In this document: one piece after another, positions 7,034 through 16,488 of the stretch
Layout: every line of letters begins with the position of its first letter
Numbering within the stretch: the stretch's first letter is position 1
Assembly (NCBI GenBank): GCA_017617335.1
Contig: JAFZWK010000054.1
Location: 1 to 64,000, forward strand
Length of the DNA stretch: 64,000 nucleotides
Reading direction: 5' to 3'
Origin: Bacteroidaceae bacterium
GTDB taxonomy: Bacteria > Bacteroidota > Bacteroidia > Bacteroidales > Bacteroidaceae
Notes under the pieces: generated by a model
What the model saw: the letters and a program-made list of their open reading frames with translations, nothing else
The model's database searches: none
What the model was told of the DNA's origin: nothing
Program-made: the position numbers and the translations under genes

Positions 7034-7705
7034 ATGGAAACAACAAGAATTCAAATTTTTAGAAATGATATTTTCGGCGAGATTCGTACTTGCCTAGTCA
7101 ATAACCAAATCATGTTCGTGGGCAAGGACGTGGCAAAGGCGCTGGGGTACAAGAACGTACCCGATGCAATCAGCAAACATGTGGATGAAGAGGATAAGGG
7201 GGTCGCGAAATGCGATACCCTTGGTGGAACTCAAAAGATGACCGTTATCAACGAATCAGGTCTCTACTCTCTGATTCTTTCCTCGCAGCTGGAGCAGGCG
7301 AAAGCCTTCAAGCGCTGGGTGACCTCGGAGGTGCTGCCCCAGATCCGAATGACGGGACGCTACGAGCTGACGCCCAAGGAACTGAAGCTGCTGGGCGAGA
7401 AGGCCGACTACTGCGATGAGGTGTTGCAGAGCGTGGACTGTCTGACGACGACTCAGGTGGCCAAGGAGATGCACATGACGGCTCCCGAGCTTTACCGCTG
7501 GCTCATCGGGCTGGGCGTGCTCTACTGGCAGAGCGGCGAGTACATGCTCTATGCCGACTATGCCCGCATGGGGCTGGCCAAGACGCGCACCCACGGCATG
7601 CGCAACCGTCTGGGCGTGTGGCACACGAACCGCTACATAGTGTGGACGGAAGAGGGAAGGAAGTTCCTGCATGAGGTGCTGCAGCAGAAGGAGGTGGCCG
7701 TATGA
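7034..7705 (+). CDS. BRO-N domain antirepressor-like protein
   Basis: The 223-residue protein has a BRO-N domain at residues about 4-105. Motifs include IFGEIRTCLVNNQIMFVGKD, VAKALGYKNVPDAISKHV, and the C-terminal block ESGLYSLILSSQL ... FKRWVTSEVLPQIR. A KilAC/ANT-like C-terminal region (about 113-220, LTTTQVAKEMHM and WTEEGRKFL) is typical of phage antirepressors. Such proteins bind DNA or relieve phage repressors. It overlaps the next gene by four bases and heads a three-gene cassette, so a regulatory role for that cassette is inferred. Confidence 0.88.
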   Translation: METTRIQIFRNDIFGEIRTCLVNNQIMFVGKDVAKALGYKNVPDAISKHVDEEDKGVAKCDTLGGTQKMTVINESGLYSLILSSQLEQAKAFKRWVTSEVLPQIRMTGRYELTPKELKLLGEKADYCDEVLQSVDCLTTTQVAKEMHMTAPELYRWLIGLGVLYWQSGEYMLYADYARMGLAKTRTHGMRNRLGVWHTNRYIVWTEEGRKFLHEVLQQKEVAV

Positions 7706-10014
7706 TCTACAGGATTCACTACGAGGGTAAGCGCAAGTTTGCCCTCCCCGTAAAGAACAGGGAGGAACTGATGGCTCTGAGGGACTCGGCCGAGAATCTG
7801 GAACTGCTGGCGAAAGCCCGCAAGGGGGACGCTGAGGCCAAGCGGAAACTGCTGCAGCTGGCCTACAACCTGGGTCACGCCGAGGGTGCGCTGGCTGGCT
7901 GCAAGAGCATAGGCAGCTACTTTTTCCACGACGTGGACTGCTACGGCGAGGAGCAGAGCAAGGCCACCCGTGAGCTGATACTGGGCAAGAAGGAGGAGAT
8001 AGGGCTGATGCTGCTGGAGCGTTCCGCTGGCGGCGGCTGGCACCTGGTGTGCAAGCGTCTGAGGGGTACTACCATTCTGGAGAATCAGGTGCACGTCGCC
8101 TGCATTCTGCAACTGGAGATGGACACGAGCGCGAAGGACCTGCAGCGGGTGGTGTTCTCCACCAGCGGTTCCCCCGATGACTTGGTCTATCTGGACGATG
8201 CCCTCTTCGGCGAGCCTATGACGGCAGAGGAGTGCGAGGCAGAGTACGAGCAGCTCCTGAAACGCCAGCGGGCAGACGAGGAGCAGGTTCCTGCCGGAGC
8301 CAAGAAAGCCAACAAGCACTATAAGCCCTGGGAGGAAATTCCGGAAATTCCGGAAAACCCGGATAAACCGGTAAAACCGCAGATTCCGGAAAACCCGGAG
8401 GCGAGTTACAACGGGATACGGTTCGAGGACATCATCAGGAAGTACTGGGAGCTGTTCAACGACGGGAGGGAGCCACAGGAGGGCGACCGCAACGTGCTGA
8501 CCTTCGAGCTGGCCGTGACGCTTCGCTCCATCTGCAGCTACTCGCTGGAGAGGATGATGCAGGTGATCCCCAACTACTGGACGAAGGAGGGTGAGGCCGA
8601 GTGGCGCAGGACCTTAGAGAGCGCACTCAAGGAGCCGCGCAAGGGGATGCCCTACCGACTGAAACAGGTATTGGCGGCCCTGAAATCGACGGCTGTCGTG
8701 AGAGCCTGCGGAGGCACGCTGACCACTCCCCCACCGATGCCCACGCGGTTGCCGCCTCTCATCAAGCTGCTCACGGGGAACGTTCCACCACTCTACAAGC
8801 CCGCCGTGGCCAATGCGGTGTTCCCAGCCCTGGGCGCTCACCTGCACGGCGTGAAGTTCCGCTACTGGGACAACGTGGACCACGAGGCAACCTTCATGAA
8901 CGTGCTGATAGGCCGCCAGTCGATAGGCAAGGGCACCATCAAGAAGCCCATCGAGTACATCATGGAGGACATCCGCCAGCGCGACATCCCCAACCGCCGG
9001 CGCGAGGCAGAGTGGAAACAGAAGAACCCTGGGGCGAAGCAGAAGAAAGACCCGAGGCCGACGGACATCTGCATCCAGATGCTCATCGACAACCTGACCG
9101 ACGCCGTGTTCAACCAGCGCATCGTGGACGCCAACAACAATGGCGAGCGCTTTGTCTACACCATCGTGGACGAGATAGAAGCGCTGAAGAAGGTGACTTC
9201 GCGCGGCACAGTTGACGAGGTGGGCTTGCTGATCCGCAAGGCGTTTGACAATTCGCTGGCCGGTCAGGAGCGCGTGGGGGCTGATTCGGTCTCTGGCATC
9301 GCTCCGCTGCGCTGGAACTTCAACGCCTCGACGACTCCTCCCAACGCACGCAGGTTCTTCAAAAGGATGGTGAACAACGGTACCGTGAGCCGACTGGACA
9401 TCTCGACCATCATCAATCCCGAGGATGACGACGATACGGCTCCCGTGCTGGGCATCTACGACCATCGGTTTGCCCAGGAGCTGAAACCCTACATCGACCG
9501 TCTGGAGGCTGCCAGCGGGCTGGTAGAGTGCAAGGAAGCCACGAAGCTGGCGCTCGACATGAAGCAGGAGAACCACGAGGCAGCCAAGCTCTACGACTCG
9601 GAGGCCTACCGCGTGCTGAGCTATCGCGCCAACGTGATTGCCTGGCTCAAGGGAATGGTGCTCTACGTGGCAAACGGCTGCCAGTGGGACAAGAAGATTG
9701 CCGACTTCGTCCGCTGGACACAGCAGTACAACCTGTGGTGCAAGATGCTCTACTTCGGCCAGCAGCTGGAGAAGGAACTGAACGAGGAGATGGAGATACA
9801 GCAGCAGTCGGGCCCTCAGAACCTGTTGAACCTGCTGCCCAATGAGTTCACCCGAGAGCAGTACCAGCAGATGAGGCAGAGCCAGGGGAGGAGCGGGAAC
9901 GGAGCATCCACCCTGCGCACGTGGGTAAGCCGCAAATACATCGTCTACGACGAAGCCACAGGCCGCTACCTGAAGACGAAAGAGTACATGCAGAGATTCG
10001 GAGGGGAGGAATGA
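7702..10014 (+). CDS. VirE-type / DUF3987-like P-loop protein
   Basis: This 770-residue protein has an N-terminal region (about 1-205) resembling the VirE/BT4734 N-terminal module of Bacteroidales primase-helicase-like proteins. A proline linker with P every third residue (about 212-235) separates it from a large C-terminal DUF3987-like ATPase region. A P-loop-like GRQSIGKGT lies near residue 404 and an acidic Walker B-like IVDEIE near 488. The family is found on mobile elements and is thought to act in DNA replication or strand handling; that is family knowledge, not shown here. It is translationally coupled to the BRO-N gene by a 4-base overlap. No signal peptide is present. Confidence 0.82.
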   Translation: MIYRIHYEGKRKFALPVKNREELMALRDSAENLELLAKARKGDAEAKRKLLQLAYNLGHAEGALAGCKSIGSYFFHDVDCYGEEQSKATRELILGKKEEIGLMLLERSAGGGWHLVCKRLRGTTILENQVHVACILQLEMDTSAKDLQRVVFSTSGSPDDLVYLDDALFGEPMTAEECEAEYEQLLKRQRADEEQVPAGAKKANKHYKPWEEIPEIPENPDKPVKPQIPENPEASYNGIRFEDIIRKYWELFNDGREPQEGDRNVLTFELAVTLRSICSYSLERMMQVIPNYWTKEGEAEWRRTLESALKEPRKGMPYRLKQVLAALKSTAVVRACGGTLTTPPPMPTRLPPLIKLLTGNVPPLYKPAVANAVFPALGAHLHGVKFRYWDNVDHEATFMNVLIGRQSIGKGTIKKPIEYIMEDIRQRDIPNRRREAEWKQKNPGAKQKKDPRPTDICIQMLIDNLTDAVFNQRIVDANNNGERFVYTIVDEIEALKKVTSRGTVDEVGLLIRKAFDNSLAGQERVGADSVSGIAPLRWNFNASTTPPNARRFFKRMVNNGTVSRLDISTIINPEDDDDTAPVLGIYDHRFAQELKPYIDRLEAASGLVECKEATKLALDMKQENHEAAKLYDSEAYRVLSYRANVIAWLKGMVLYVANGCQWDKKIADFVRWTQQYNLWCKMLYFGQQLEKELNEEMEIQQQSGPQNLLNLLPNEFTREQYQQMRQSQGRSGNGASTLRTWVSRKYIVYDEATGRYLKTKEYMQRFGGEE

Positions 10015-10093
10015 GCGCGAGATACATCAACGAGCCAAAGCGCTACAGCGCTACAGTGCTACAGTTCAAAATTACATTATTCACTTGGAAACT

Positions 10094-10582
10094 ATGGAAC
10101 TCATATTGGAAAGAATTGCAAAGAAGAAGACGTACACGATCGGTAGGCTGGGGATTCTCCCAGCTGCCAACGCTAACGTTAACGTTAACGCTAACGTTGA
10201 GGAGGGGGCTTATTTCTGCGACACCTTGGAACCAACTGTGCTGGAGCTGAAGACGAGGGTGGGGAAGGAGGCTGTGATGAGATCGCCCCAGAAGGCGAAG
10301 GGATTGAAGCCGTTTGCCATACCTGAGGGCCGCTATCCTGTGGTGATTACCTACTCGCAGAAGTTCGGAAAATGGCTGCCTCTGCTACTTAAAGTGCCTC
10401 TGTTCAAGGGTATCCGTATCCATGCCGGTAACAGGCCCAGTGATACGGAGGGTTGCATCCTGGTGGGTGAGAACCTGAAGAAGGGAATGGTGCTGAACTC
10501 CAACACGTGGCTTCACCGCTTGAAGCAGGAGATTATGGAGGCGAAGGAGAGAGGGGAAGGGGTGTGGATTAGGATTAGATGA
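10094..10582 (+). CDS. DUF5675-like protein
   Basis: The product is about 162 residues. The core IRIHAGNRPSDTEGCILVG (C-terminal third) is the conserved signature I associate with DUF5675, with a His and a Cys in an HxGN...TxGC pattern reminiscent of L,D-transpeptidase active sites. In phage-like Bacteroidales cassettes an amidase or DUF5675 gene often sits beside BRO-N and VirE-like genes. A role on peptidoglycan is therefore possible but unproven. An in-frame TTG at 10085 is an alternative start; ATG 10094 is preferred. The N-terminal part contains the oddity NANVNVNANV, encoded by a hexamer repeat. Confidence 0.75.
   Translation: MELILERIAKKKTYTIGRLGILPAANANVNVNANVEEGAYFCDTLEPTVLELKTRVGKEAVMRSPQKAKGLKPFAIPEGRYPVVITYSQKFGKWLPLLLKVPLFKGIRIHAGNRPSDTEGCILVGENLKKGMVLNSNTWLHRLKQEIMEAKERGEGVWIRIR
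10169..10198 (+). repeat. AACGTT/AACGCT hexamer repeat inside a coding region
   Basis: Five hexamers of the type AACG(C/T)T follow in tandem, encoding NANVNVNANV. The core is self-complementary (GTTAACGTTAAC). The hexamer period keeps the reading frame. Confidence 0.85.
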
Positions 10583-10690
10583 CCATTTACTATTTACCAT
10601 TTACCATTTCTTGCGCTCCAGTTGGTGCTCAGGCGCAGGAGGAGTCCCATTTACCATTTATGGGCGAGGGTTGACGGTCAAGAGAAAAGA

Positions 10691-10722
10691 AAATCCCCAA
10701 GTTTGTGGCTTGGGGATTTTTC
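10691..10722. terminator. bidirectional intrinsic terminator
   Basis: The perfect 11-bp stem AAATCCCCAAG (10691-10701) / CTTGGGGATTT (10709-10719), loop of 7, is flanked by T-rich sequence on both strands. It separates the + strand cassette from the - strand SusD gene ending at 10744. The bases 10583-10690 contain short ACCATTT repeats and no gene. Confidence 0.88.
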
Positions 10723-10743
10723 TTATTGATACAAGACTGGATC

Positions 10744-13014
10744 TTACTCCTCAGGGAAGGGGAGATACCAGTTCTTCTCGTTCAACAGGATGTTGTAGAG
10801 ATTCATGTCCATCTCACCATTACGCTTGGCAACATGCTTTGCGAAATAGCTGGGATCGTTGCGGCGATGAGCAACACGTGTCAAGTCGAAGAAACGTGTA
10901 CCCTCGAATGCCAACTCAAGACCCATCTCGTCGATGATCAGGTCTTCAACAGCTTCCTTAACGAGATCGTCGTAGTCGCCGCTGTAGATGTCATTCTTGG
11001 TCAGCGTAATGCCATGATTCTCCTTTACCTTCTTTGCTACCTGATCAACGTAGTTGAAGGAGCTGTTGCGCTCGTCGTAAGCGATACGGCCACAACCACG
11101 GCTGTGGATACCTGCTGTCAGATAGTTCTCACCTACACTTGTGCCGCTGGGATACGTGGTTGAATGGTATCCGTTAGCATAAGTGTCGAGCTTGTAGATG
11201 ATGGGAACTGAGGTGATGTTGGTCTTCATCTGAGCGGATGTGTAGTCCATATAGGGAGGCAGGTTGGAAACCTCACGCTTGTCGAGGAAGTAGCAAACTG
11301 CGGTTGCTGTCTCATCGGGATAGTTGTAGGTTGAAGCTGCCTCGATGAATACCTTGTTCTCCTTGAAGTCTTCCTCGGCCATGATTTCGTCTGCAACGAG
11401 CTTCTGGAGGGCTGCGATGAATGCTTCGCGACCTGTAGCGCGTACGGTATCCTGGATGGTTTCTTCGTCCTTGGTGTATTCGTAAGGATAGCAGAAGATG
11501 GTGTCCTTGATTGCATAATCGGTCTCTGGATCGGGATACCAGTTGTCGTTGTTGCAAAGGCCGCTCTTCAGGATAGCGAATGCATAGCTGGGATATCCTG
11601 CACGGTTGAGGGCTTCTGCATAGCGCAGCCATACGGTGGCCTTGCGGTAGATCATGGGATAGCAGGTGGTGAAGCTGCCGCCAGGATTCTGCTTCGTTAC
11701 GAAGCGGCCATAGCGGGTCTCGTCGCCATTACGCTGAATGTACTGGGGAACCCAGGATTGACGGGCGTCACCTACGTCAGGAAGAACGATCAGTTCAGTC
11801 ATGGGGTCAGTGCTGGTACCGATGTAGCACTCATACTTCTGAGAGTCACACAAAGCCTCATAACCCTTGCTTGCAATCAGCTCGCGGTCCATGTTGCTGC
11901 TCAGCCAGATGGATGAACTCGTCAAGACATCATCATCCTCATTATCTGTACTATTACTATTTCTATAGGTAGATACGCTGATGGTTGCATCAAAGCCGAA
12001 CAATTGGTTAACACCCGTAAGTACGGTACCCCACAATTTGTTGGTACTGCTGGGGATGCAGGTGATGGCCTCGGTGGAGGCGCTTACCTTGCCACTCTCT
12101 GTGTAGGGGTTACCATTGCGGGTGTAGTCGGGCTCATCCTCACCTTCCATGACATTACCGATACTGTAGTAGTTGGCTCTCAGAGGTCCGCAGTAGGGAG
12201 TGATGGAGTTGGTCTCTGGTGGCAGGTAGGTAATGTAGTCATAGTAGCACTGTGCAGCCTTGGCGCAAGATGCAGGATCGCCCTTTGCAAGATACAGGTC
12301 ACCCAAAACGAGATAGGTGGGGAACATGCACTTGGTGCTGTGGCAAATAGTACGTGTACGTCCATAGCTCTCGTATTGAGGATAACCATAGATCTTCTCT
12401 ACCCTGCACATGGCTTCCAGACGCTCACCCAGCATGTCAACCAGATTGTCGGTAGTAACCGTGGGATGGTTGGAGTTGTTCATGAACTCGTTGATGTCAT
12501 CCGTGGTCAGCATGGGCTCCAGATAGAATGGAACTCGGCCGTAAACCTGAACGAGCTGGAGGTAGGTCCATGCACGGATGGCTTCTACCTGGGCATACTC
12601 CTTCAGCATGTAGGGCTGTAGGGTACCTGTGGTTCGAATGGTATCGCACCGTGCAATGTAGCTGTTGCAACTGTTGATGATGTGATAATAGTCGCTGGCT
12701 TTCAGATAACGGCAACTACCATCCTTATACTTTTCAGCATAACCATTCTGTCCAAAGTTCAGGATAGCATTGATGGTATCGCTGACAAAGCTTGTGCCGC
12801 CGACCAAATCAGCGCGGCACTCACCCAGAATGATGTAGCGCTCAGCCACATTCTGCAGTGACTTCAAGATACCCCAATAGGAGTAGAGGGTATCCTGAGC
12901 CACGGTGTATGAATGGCGCTCACTGTCGGGTGACAGCATATCCTCGCATGAAGTGGTCATCATGCCGAGCCCCATGCTGAAGATAAGCAGACTGATAATG
13001 GATTTTCTTTTCAT
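10744..13014 (-). CDS. SusD/RagB-family nutrient-binding lipoprotein (module 2)
   Basis: The 756-residue lipoprotein has a signal peptide with lipobox ending at Cys23 (TTSC). SusD-type helical features include EAIRAWTYLQLVQVYGRVPFYL (about 143-165) and the C-terminal block EMGLELAFEGTRFFDLTRVA with WYLPFPEE at the end. SusD proteins sit on the outer face of the outer membrane and cap the SusC transporter. At 756 residues it is longer than typical members (roughly 500-650), with an insertion in the middle. It lies 24 bp after its SusC partner and ends the six-gene operon. Confidence 0.93.
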   Translation of the reverse strand: MKRKSIISLLIFSMGLGMMTTSCEDMLSPDSERHSYTVAQDTLYSYWGILKSLQNVAERYIILGECRADLVGGTSFVSDTINAILNFGQNGYAEKYKDGSCRYLKASDYYHIINSCNSYIARCDTIRTTGTLQPYMLKEYAQVEAIRAWTYLQLVQVYGRVPFYLEPMLTTDDINEFMNNSNHPTVTTDNLVDMLGERLEAMCRVEKIYGYPQYESYGRTRTICHSTKCMFPTYLVLGDLYLAKGDPASCAKAAQCYYDYITYLPPETNSITPYCGPLRANYYSIGNVMEGEDEPDYTRNGNPYTESGKVSASTEAITCIPSSTNKLWGTVLTGVNQLFGFDATISVSTYRNSNSTDNEDDDVLTSSSIWLSSNMDRELIASKGYEALCDSQKYECYIGTSTDPMTELIVLPDVGDARQSWVPQYIQRNGDETRYGRFVTKQNPGGSFTTCYPMIYRKATVWLRYAEALNRAGYPSYAFAILKSGLCNNDNWYPDPETDYAIKDTIFCYPYEYTKDEETIQDTVRATGREAFIAALQKLVADEIMAEEDFKENKVFIEAASTYNYPDETATAVCYFLDKREVSNLPPYMDYTSAQMKTNITSVPIIYKLDTYANGYHSTTYPSGTSVGENYLTAGIHSRGCGRIAYDERNSSFNYVDQVAKKVKENHGITLTKNDIYSGDYDDLVKEAVEDLIIDEMGLELAFEGTRFFDLTRVAHRRNDPSYFAKHVAKRNGEMDMNLYNILLNEKNWYLPFPEE

Positions 13015-13038
13015 ATCCGTGTATATCTTTATGTTTTT

Positions 13039-16000
13039 TTACAAGTTGATAGAAACACCTATGTTGAAGCTACGACCATAAGGCAGCAAACCATTGTCGA
13101 TTCCCTGATAGAGAGGATTGTTCTTGCTGCTCATTTCAGGATCTGTGCCCAAATACTTGGTCAAGGTGAACAGGTTGTTAGCCTCGCCCCAGAACTTCAG
13201 ACCGAGCAACCAGTCGTTGCGGTAAGGAACAGTGTAGGTTAAACGCACGTTCTTCAGTTTCAGGTAGCTGCCATCCTCGATCCAGCGGTCTGACATGCGC
13301 TCGTTGTTGCGCCAGTCATCGCTGTTGGTGTAGCATGCCTTAGGCATATCGGTCTGCTGACCCTCATAGGTCCAGCGGCGCAGCACTGCCGTAGTCTGGT
13401 TGTAGGTGGTGTTGGCACCCTCCAGAATACTGCGCTGGTAGTTGTAAACGTCATTACCCAAAGAATACTTGAAGTTGACATCCAGACGCAGGTCTTTCCA
13501 TGTCAGGGCGGTGAAGATGTTACCATAGATGTCGGGGTTGGGGTTACCGATGACAACCTTGTCGGAATCATCAATAACGCCATCACCGTTCTGATCTATG
13601 AAGTGAACATCACCAGCCTGGAAGTTGCGATAGGGATCTTCTGCCAATCCGGTAGGATACTTCAGGTAACCCTGACTGCCTGCCTTGCTGGCTTCTGCCT
13701 CGTCGGCGAAGACACCCTTTGTCTGCCAGCCATAGAAGCTGCCTACAGCGTAACCTACAGCGGTCAGCACATTGTCCTTTCCATAAATACTGGTTGTATA
13801 GCCATTGAGAGTAGTGTAGGGACTACTGCTCTGAGTGCCGTCAGGATTGATGGTGTAGAACTTGATGGTGTTGTCGATGGTCTGAGGCAGCTTGGTGAGC
13901 TTGTTGTTGTAGTGACCCAAGCTTGCACCGAGTTCCCAGTGCCAGTTCTTCTTGTTGAGCAGAGCTGCGTTGGCATGGAACTCGAAACCTTTGTTCTTCA
14001 ACTGGCCTTCGTTGGTCCAGTAGTTTGTCATACCAGAGATGTAACTCAGATCCTTTACGGTCAACAGATTGTCGGTCTTGTGCCAGAAGAGGTCAACACC
14101 TGCATAAAGACGGTTGTTGAGGAAGTTACCCTCGAGAGCAATGTTGTACTTGGTAGTGGTCTCCCACTGGATGGTACTGTTCTCGATGTTCTTCAGATAC
14201 AGACCTACGGTATTCTCTGTTACCTGCTGGCTTTCCCAATAGGTACGGGCTGCATAGTAGTCGAGGTCATCGTTACCACTCTGATCTACACCAGCGGTGA
14301 GTTTCAGATAGTCGATACCCTTCAACTTGAACCAATTCTCGCTGCTGATCAACCAACCCAACTGCAAAGAGGGGAATACACCCCAGCTTACGCCACCCAG
14401 TTGGAAGCCATCCTTGGTGTCGTCACCAAAACGGCTACCGGCCTGGCTGCTGACGGTGAAGTCTGCGAAGTAGCGGTTCTTGTAGTTGTAGCTGGCATCC
14501 AGATAGTATGCCATATCAATCCAGTTGTCGTTGGTACCGCCGTAGTTGATATACTGCATGTCCTTGCTCAGGTTAGGCAGTTTATCGTTCTCGTTGTTGT
14601 AACCTCTCATGTAGTTGAAACTGTATGAGTAGTTGTTGTAGCGCCAACCGCCGAATGCCTTGATGGTATGTGCACCGTAATTGTTGCCCCAACCAATCTG
14701 CAGGTCATTGTTCATCGTGGTCTCCTTAGCGAACTGAGTCTTCAGTACAGAAGTGATGTTACCCAGGTCCTTCAGATAGTACGGTGTGGTACCATTGATG
14801 GGAAGGAAGTATTTCTCGTTGTTACGAGTCATGGTGAAGTTGAAGCGGTCGCTGATGTACAGATTCTTGTTGATCTGATACTTGGGACTTACGTTCAAGT
14901 GAATCTGGGTCAGCTGAGCATAGTTCTTGTTGCTTCCATTACCATTCTCAATAATCCAGTAGGGGTTGCGTTGTGCCTCGTTGATTCCCAAATCCTGTGA
15001 GAAACGGAATGGATTCTGAACCCAAGTTCCACCTGTTGAGGCATATTTACCGGCATATTCCTTAGAGAGAGCCAGACGGTCTGCAGAGATGGGAGCCGTA
15101 GAGAACTCATCATAGTAATAAGAATAAGGACTGATGAAAGGAGCCTGAATGAGACCCAGCACATTGGTAGAACCAACGTTCTGCATGTCGTAATTCTCGC
15201 TCCATCCTGTGTCGAGGATATTGTAGCTTGTCTGGTTGTAAGCAATATCCAAACCTGTGGTTACCTTACTGAATACCTTGATGTCGGTGTTGAAACGCAG
15301 GTTCAGACGGTTCATGTCTGTTCCTACACCCGTGCTCTCGCTCTTGGTGTAACCCAATGACAGGGCGTACATACCAATGTCATCACCACCTTCTACGTTG
15401 ATCTTGTAGTTCTGGGTGAATGCATTCTGGTACATGTCCTTCTGCCAATCGGTATTGTTGTTGAATATGTTACGGTAATAGTTGCCGGGACTCTTGTCCA
15501 GGAAACGATAGCTGCTCAGAGCACTGGCATTCATGTTCTTGATGGTGCTGACCATGTCGTTCAGATACAGAGTGTACTGATCACCAGACATGACATCCAT
15601 CTTCTTGGGAGTCAGTTCGACACCTCCGAAGATACGTACACCAATCTTGGTTGCCATGCTCTTGCCTCGCTTGGTGTTGATGATGATCACACCATTACCA
15701 CCCTTTGCTCCATAGAGTGCGGTACCATTCTTCAGAACCTGTACACTCTCGATGGTCTCAGGATCCAAAGCTGTCAGGAGGTCATTGTAATAACCTTCAT
15801 GCAGGGTAGTGCGGTCGTATTGGGGATCCATCATGTTCCCATCCAGAATGATCAGAGGCTGGGCATTGGCATTGATTGAATTCACACCACGAATGGTCAT
15901 ATAAGCGCCCATGCCAGGAATACCGCTTCGGCTGATCGTATGGATATCACCTGAGAGCAGATTCTGGATGTCGGTCTCGATGCCTACACTTGAACTCTCG

Positions 16001-16488
16001 TTAATTGTTGCTGTACGAGTAGAGGTGATTGTCGTTCCATCCTGATAGAAGGGGATGAAATGAGTTGTCATCAACTTACCGTCTGCCTTTCCATCCTTTA
16101 CAGCGATCTGCAAGGGATTGTAGCCTTCAGCGTAAACATAGAGAGCATCTGAGAAGGTGGGGATTTCCAGGGTGTAGGTACCATCTTCCTCGGTCAGAGT
16201 GGAATATGCCTCCAGACTGAGGGCTTGTACACGAACACCACCCATAGGCTCGCCGGTTGCGTCATCGGTGATGACACCCTTGACGGTCTTCATCTCATAT
16301 TGCTTTTCCGGTTTTTTCTTTTGGATGCGGCGTACGGCAACTTCTTCTTCGTAGTCTTCCTCATCTACGTCTTGGGCCACTGCATTAGTGATGCTCAAGC
16401 CGGAAAGCACCATGAAGCACAGACCTGTACAGAAGGTCTTGCGCAGGAATATATTGCTGATTCTAGTTTTCATTGTCTTCTGTGTCAT
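13039..16488 (-). CDS. SusC/RagA-family TonB-dependent transporter (module 2)
   Basis: The 1149-residue outer membrane protein has a signal peptide ending near AVAQ. An unusual acidic then basic stretch follows (DVDEEDYEEE...RRIQKKKPEK). Next come a CarboxypepD-regulatory-like domain (about 68-130), a TonB plug with IRGVNSINANAQPLIILDG and TALYGAKGGNGVIIINTKRG, and a 22-strand-type barrel ending FNIGVSINL. It imports a ligand captured with SusD using TonB energy. The ATG at 16488 overlaps the upstream FAS1 gene by 26 bases; a second in-frame ATG at 16473 (MKTRISN) also overlaps and gives an equally good signal peptide. Confidence 0.93.
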   Translation of the reverse strand: MTQKTMKTRISNIFLRKTFCTGLCFMVLSGLSITNAVAQDVDEEDYEEEVAVRRIQKKKPEKQYEMKTVKGVITDDATGEPMGGVRVQALSLEAYSTLTEEDGTYTLEIPTFSDALYVYAEGYNPLQIAVKDGKADGKLMTTHFIPFYQDGTTITSTRTATINESSSVGIETDIQNLLSGDIHTISRSGIPGMGAYMTIRGVNSINANAQPLIILDGNMMDPQYDRTTLHEGYYNDLLTALDPETIESVQVLKNGTALYGAKGGNGVIIINTKRGKSMATKIGVRIFGGVELTPKKMDVMSGDQYTLYLNDMVSTIKNMNASALSSYRFLDKSPGNYYRNIFNNNTDWQKDMYQNAFTQNYKINVEGGDDIGMYALSLGYTKSESTGVGTDMNRLNLRFNTDIKVFSKVTTGLDIAYNQTSYNILDTGWSENYDMQNVGSTNVLGLIQAPFISPYSYYYDEFSTAPISADRLALSKEYAGKYASTGGTWVQNPFRFSQDLGINEAQRNPYWIIENGNGSNKNYAQLTQIHLNVSPKYQINKNLYISDRFNFTMTRNNEKYFLPINGTTPYYLKDLGNITSVLKTQFAKETTMNNDLQIGWGNNYGAHTIKAFGGWRYNNYSYSFNYMRGYNNENDKLPNLSKDMQYINYGGTNDNWIDMAYYLDASYNYKNRYFADFTVSSQAGSRFGDDTKDGFQLGGVSWGVFPSLQLGWLISSENWFKLKGIDYLKLTAGVDQSGNDDLDYYAARTYWESQQVTENTVGLYLKNIENSTIQWETTTKYNIALEGNFLNNRLYAGVDLFWHKTDNLLTVKDLSYISGMTNYWTNEGQLKNKGFEFHANAALLNKKNWHWELGASLGHYNNKLTKLPQTIDNTIKFYTINPDGTQSSSPYTTLNGYTTSIYGKDNVLTAVGYAVGSFYGWQTKGVFADEAEASKAGSQGYLKYPTGLAEDPYRNFQAGDVHFIDQNGDGVIDDSDKVVIGNPNPDIYGNIFTALTWKDLRLDVNFKYSLGNDVYNYQRSILEGANTTYNQTTAVLRRWTYEGQQTDMPKACYTNSDDWRNNERMSDRWIEDGSYLKLKNVRLTYTVPYRNDWLLGLKFWGEANNLFTLTKYLGTDPEMSSKNNPLYQGIDNGLLPYGRSFNIGVSINL

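Noticed and set aside
13603..14628. 341-codon + strand ORF inside SusC of module 2
   Set aside because: It is an antisense shadow of a well-supported SusC gene; its hydrophobic content reflects codon complementarity.
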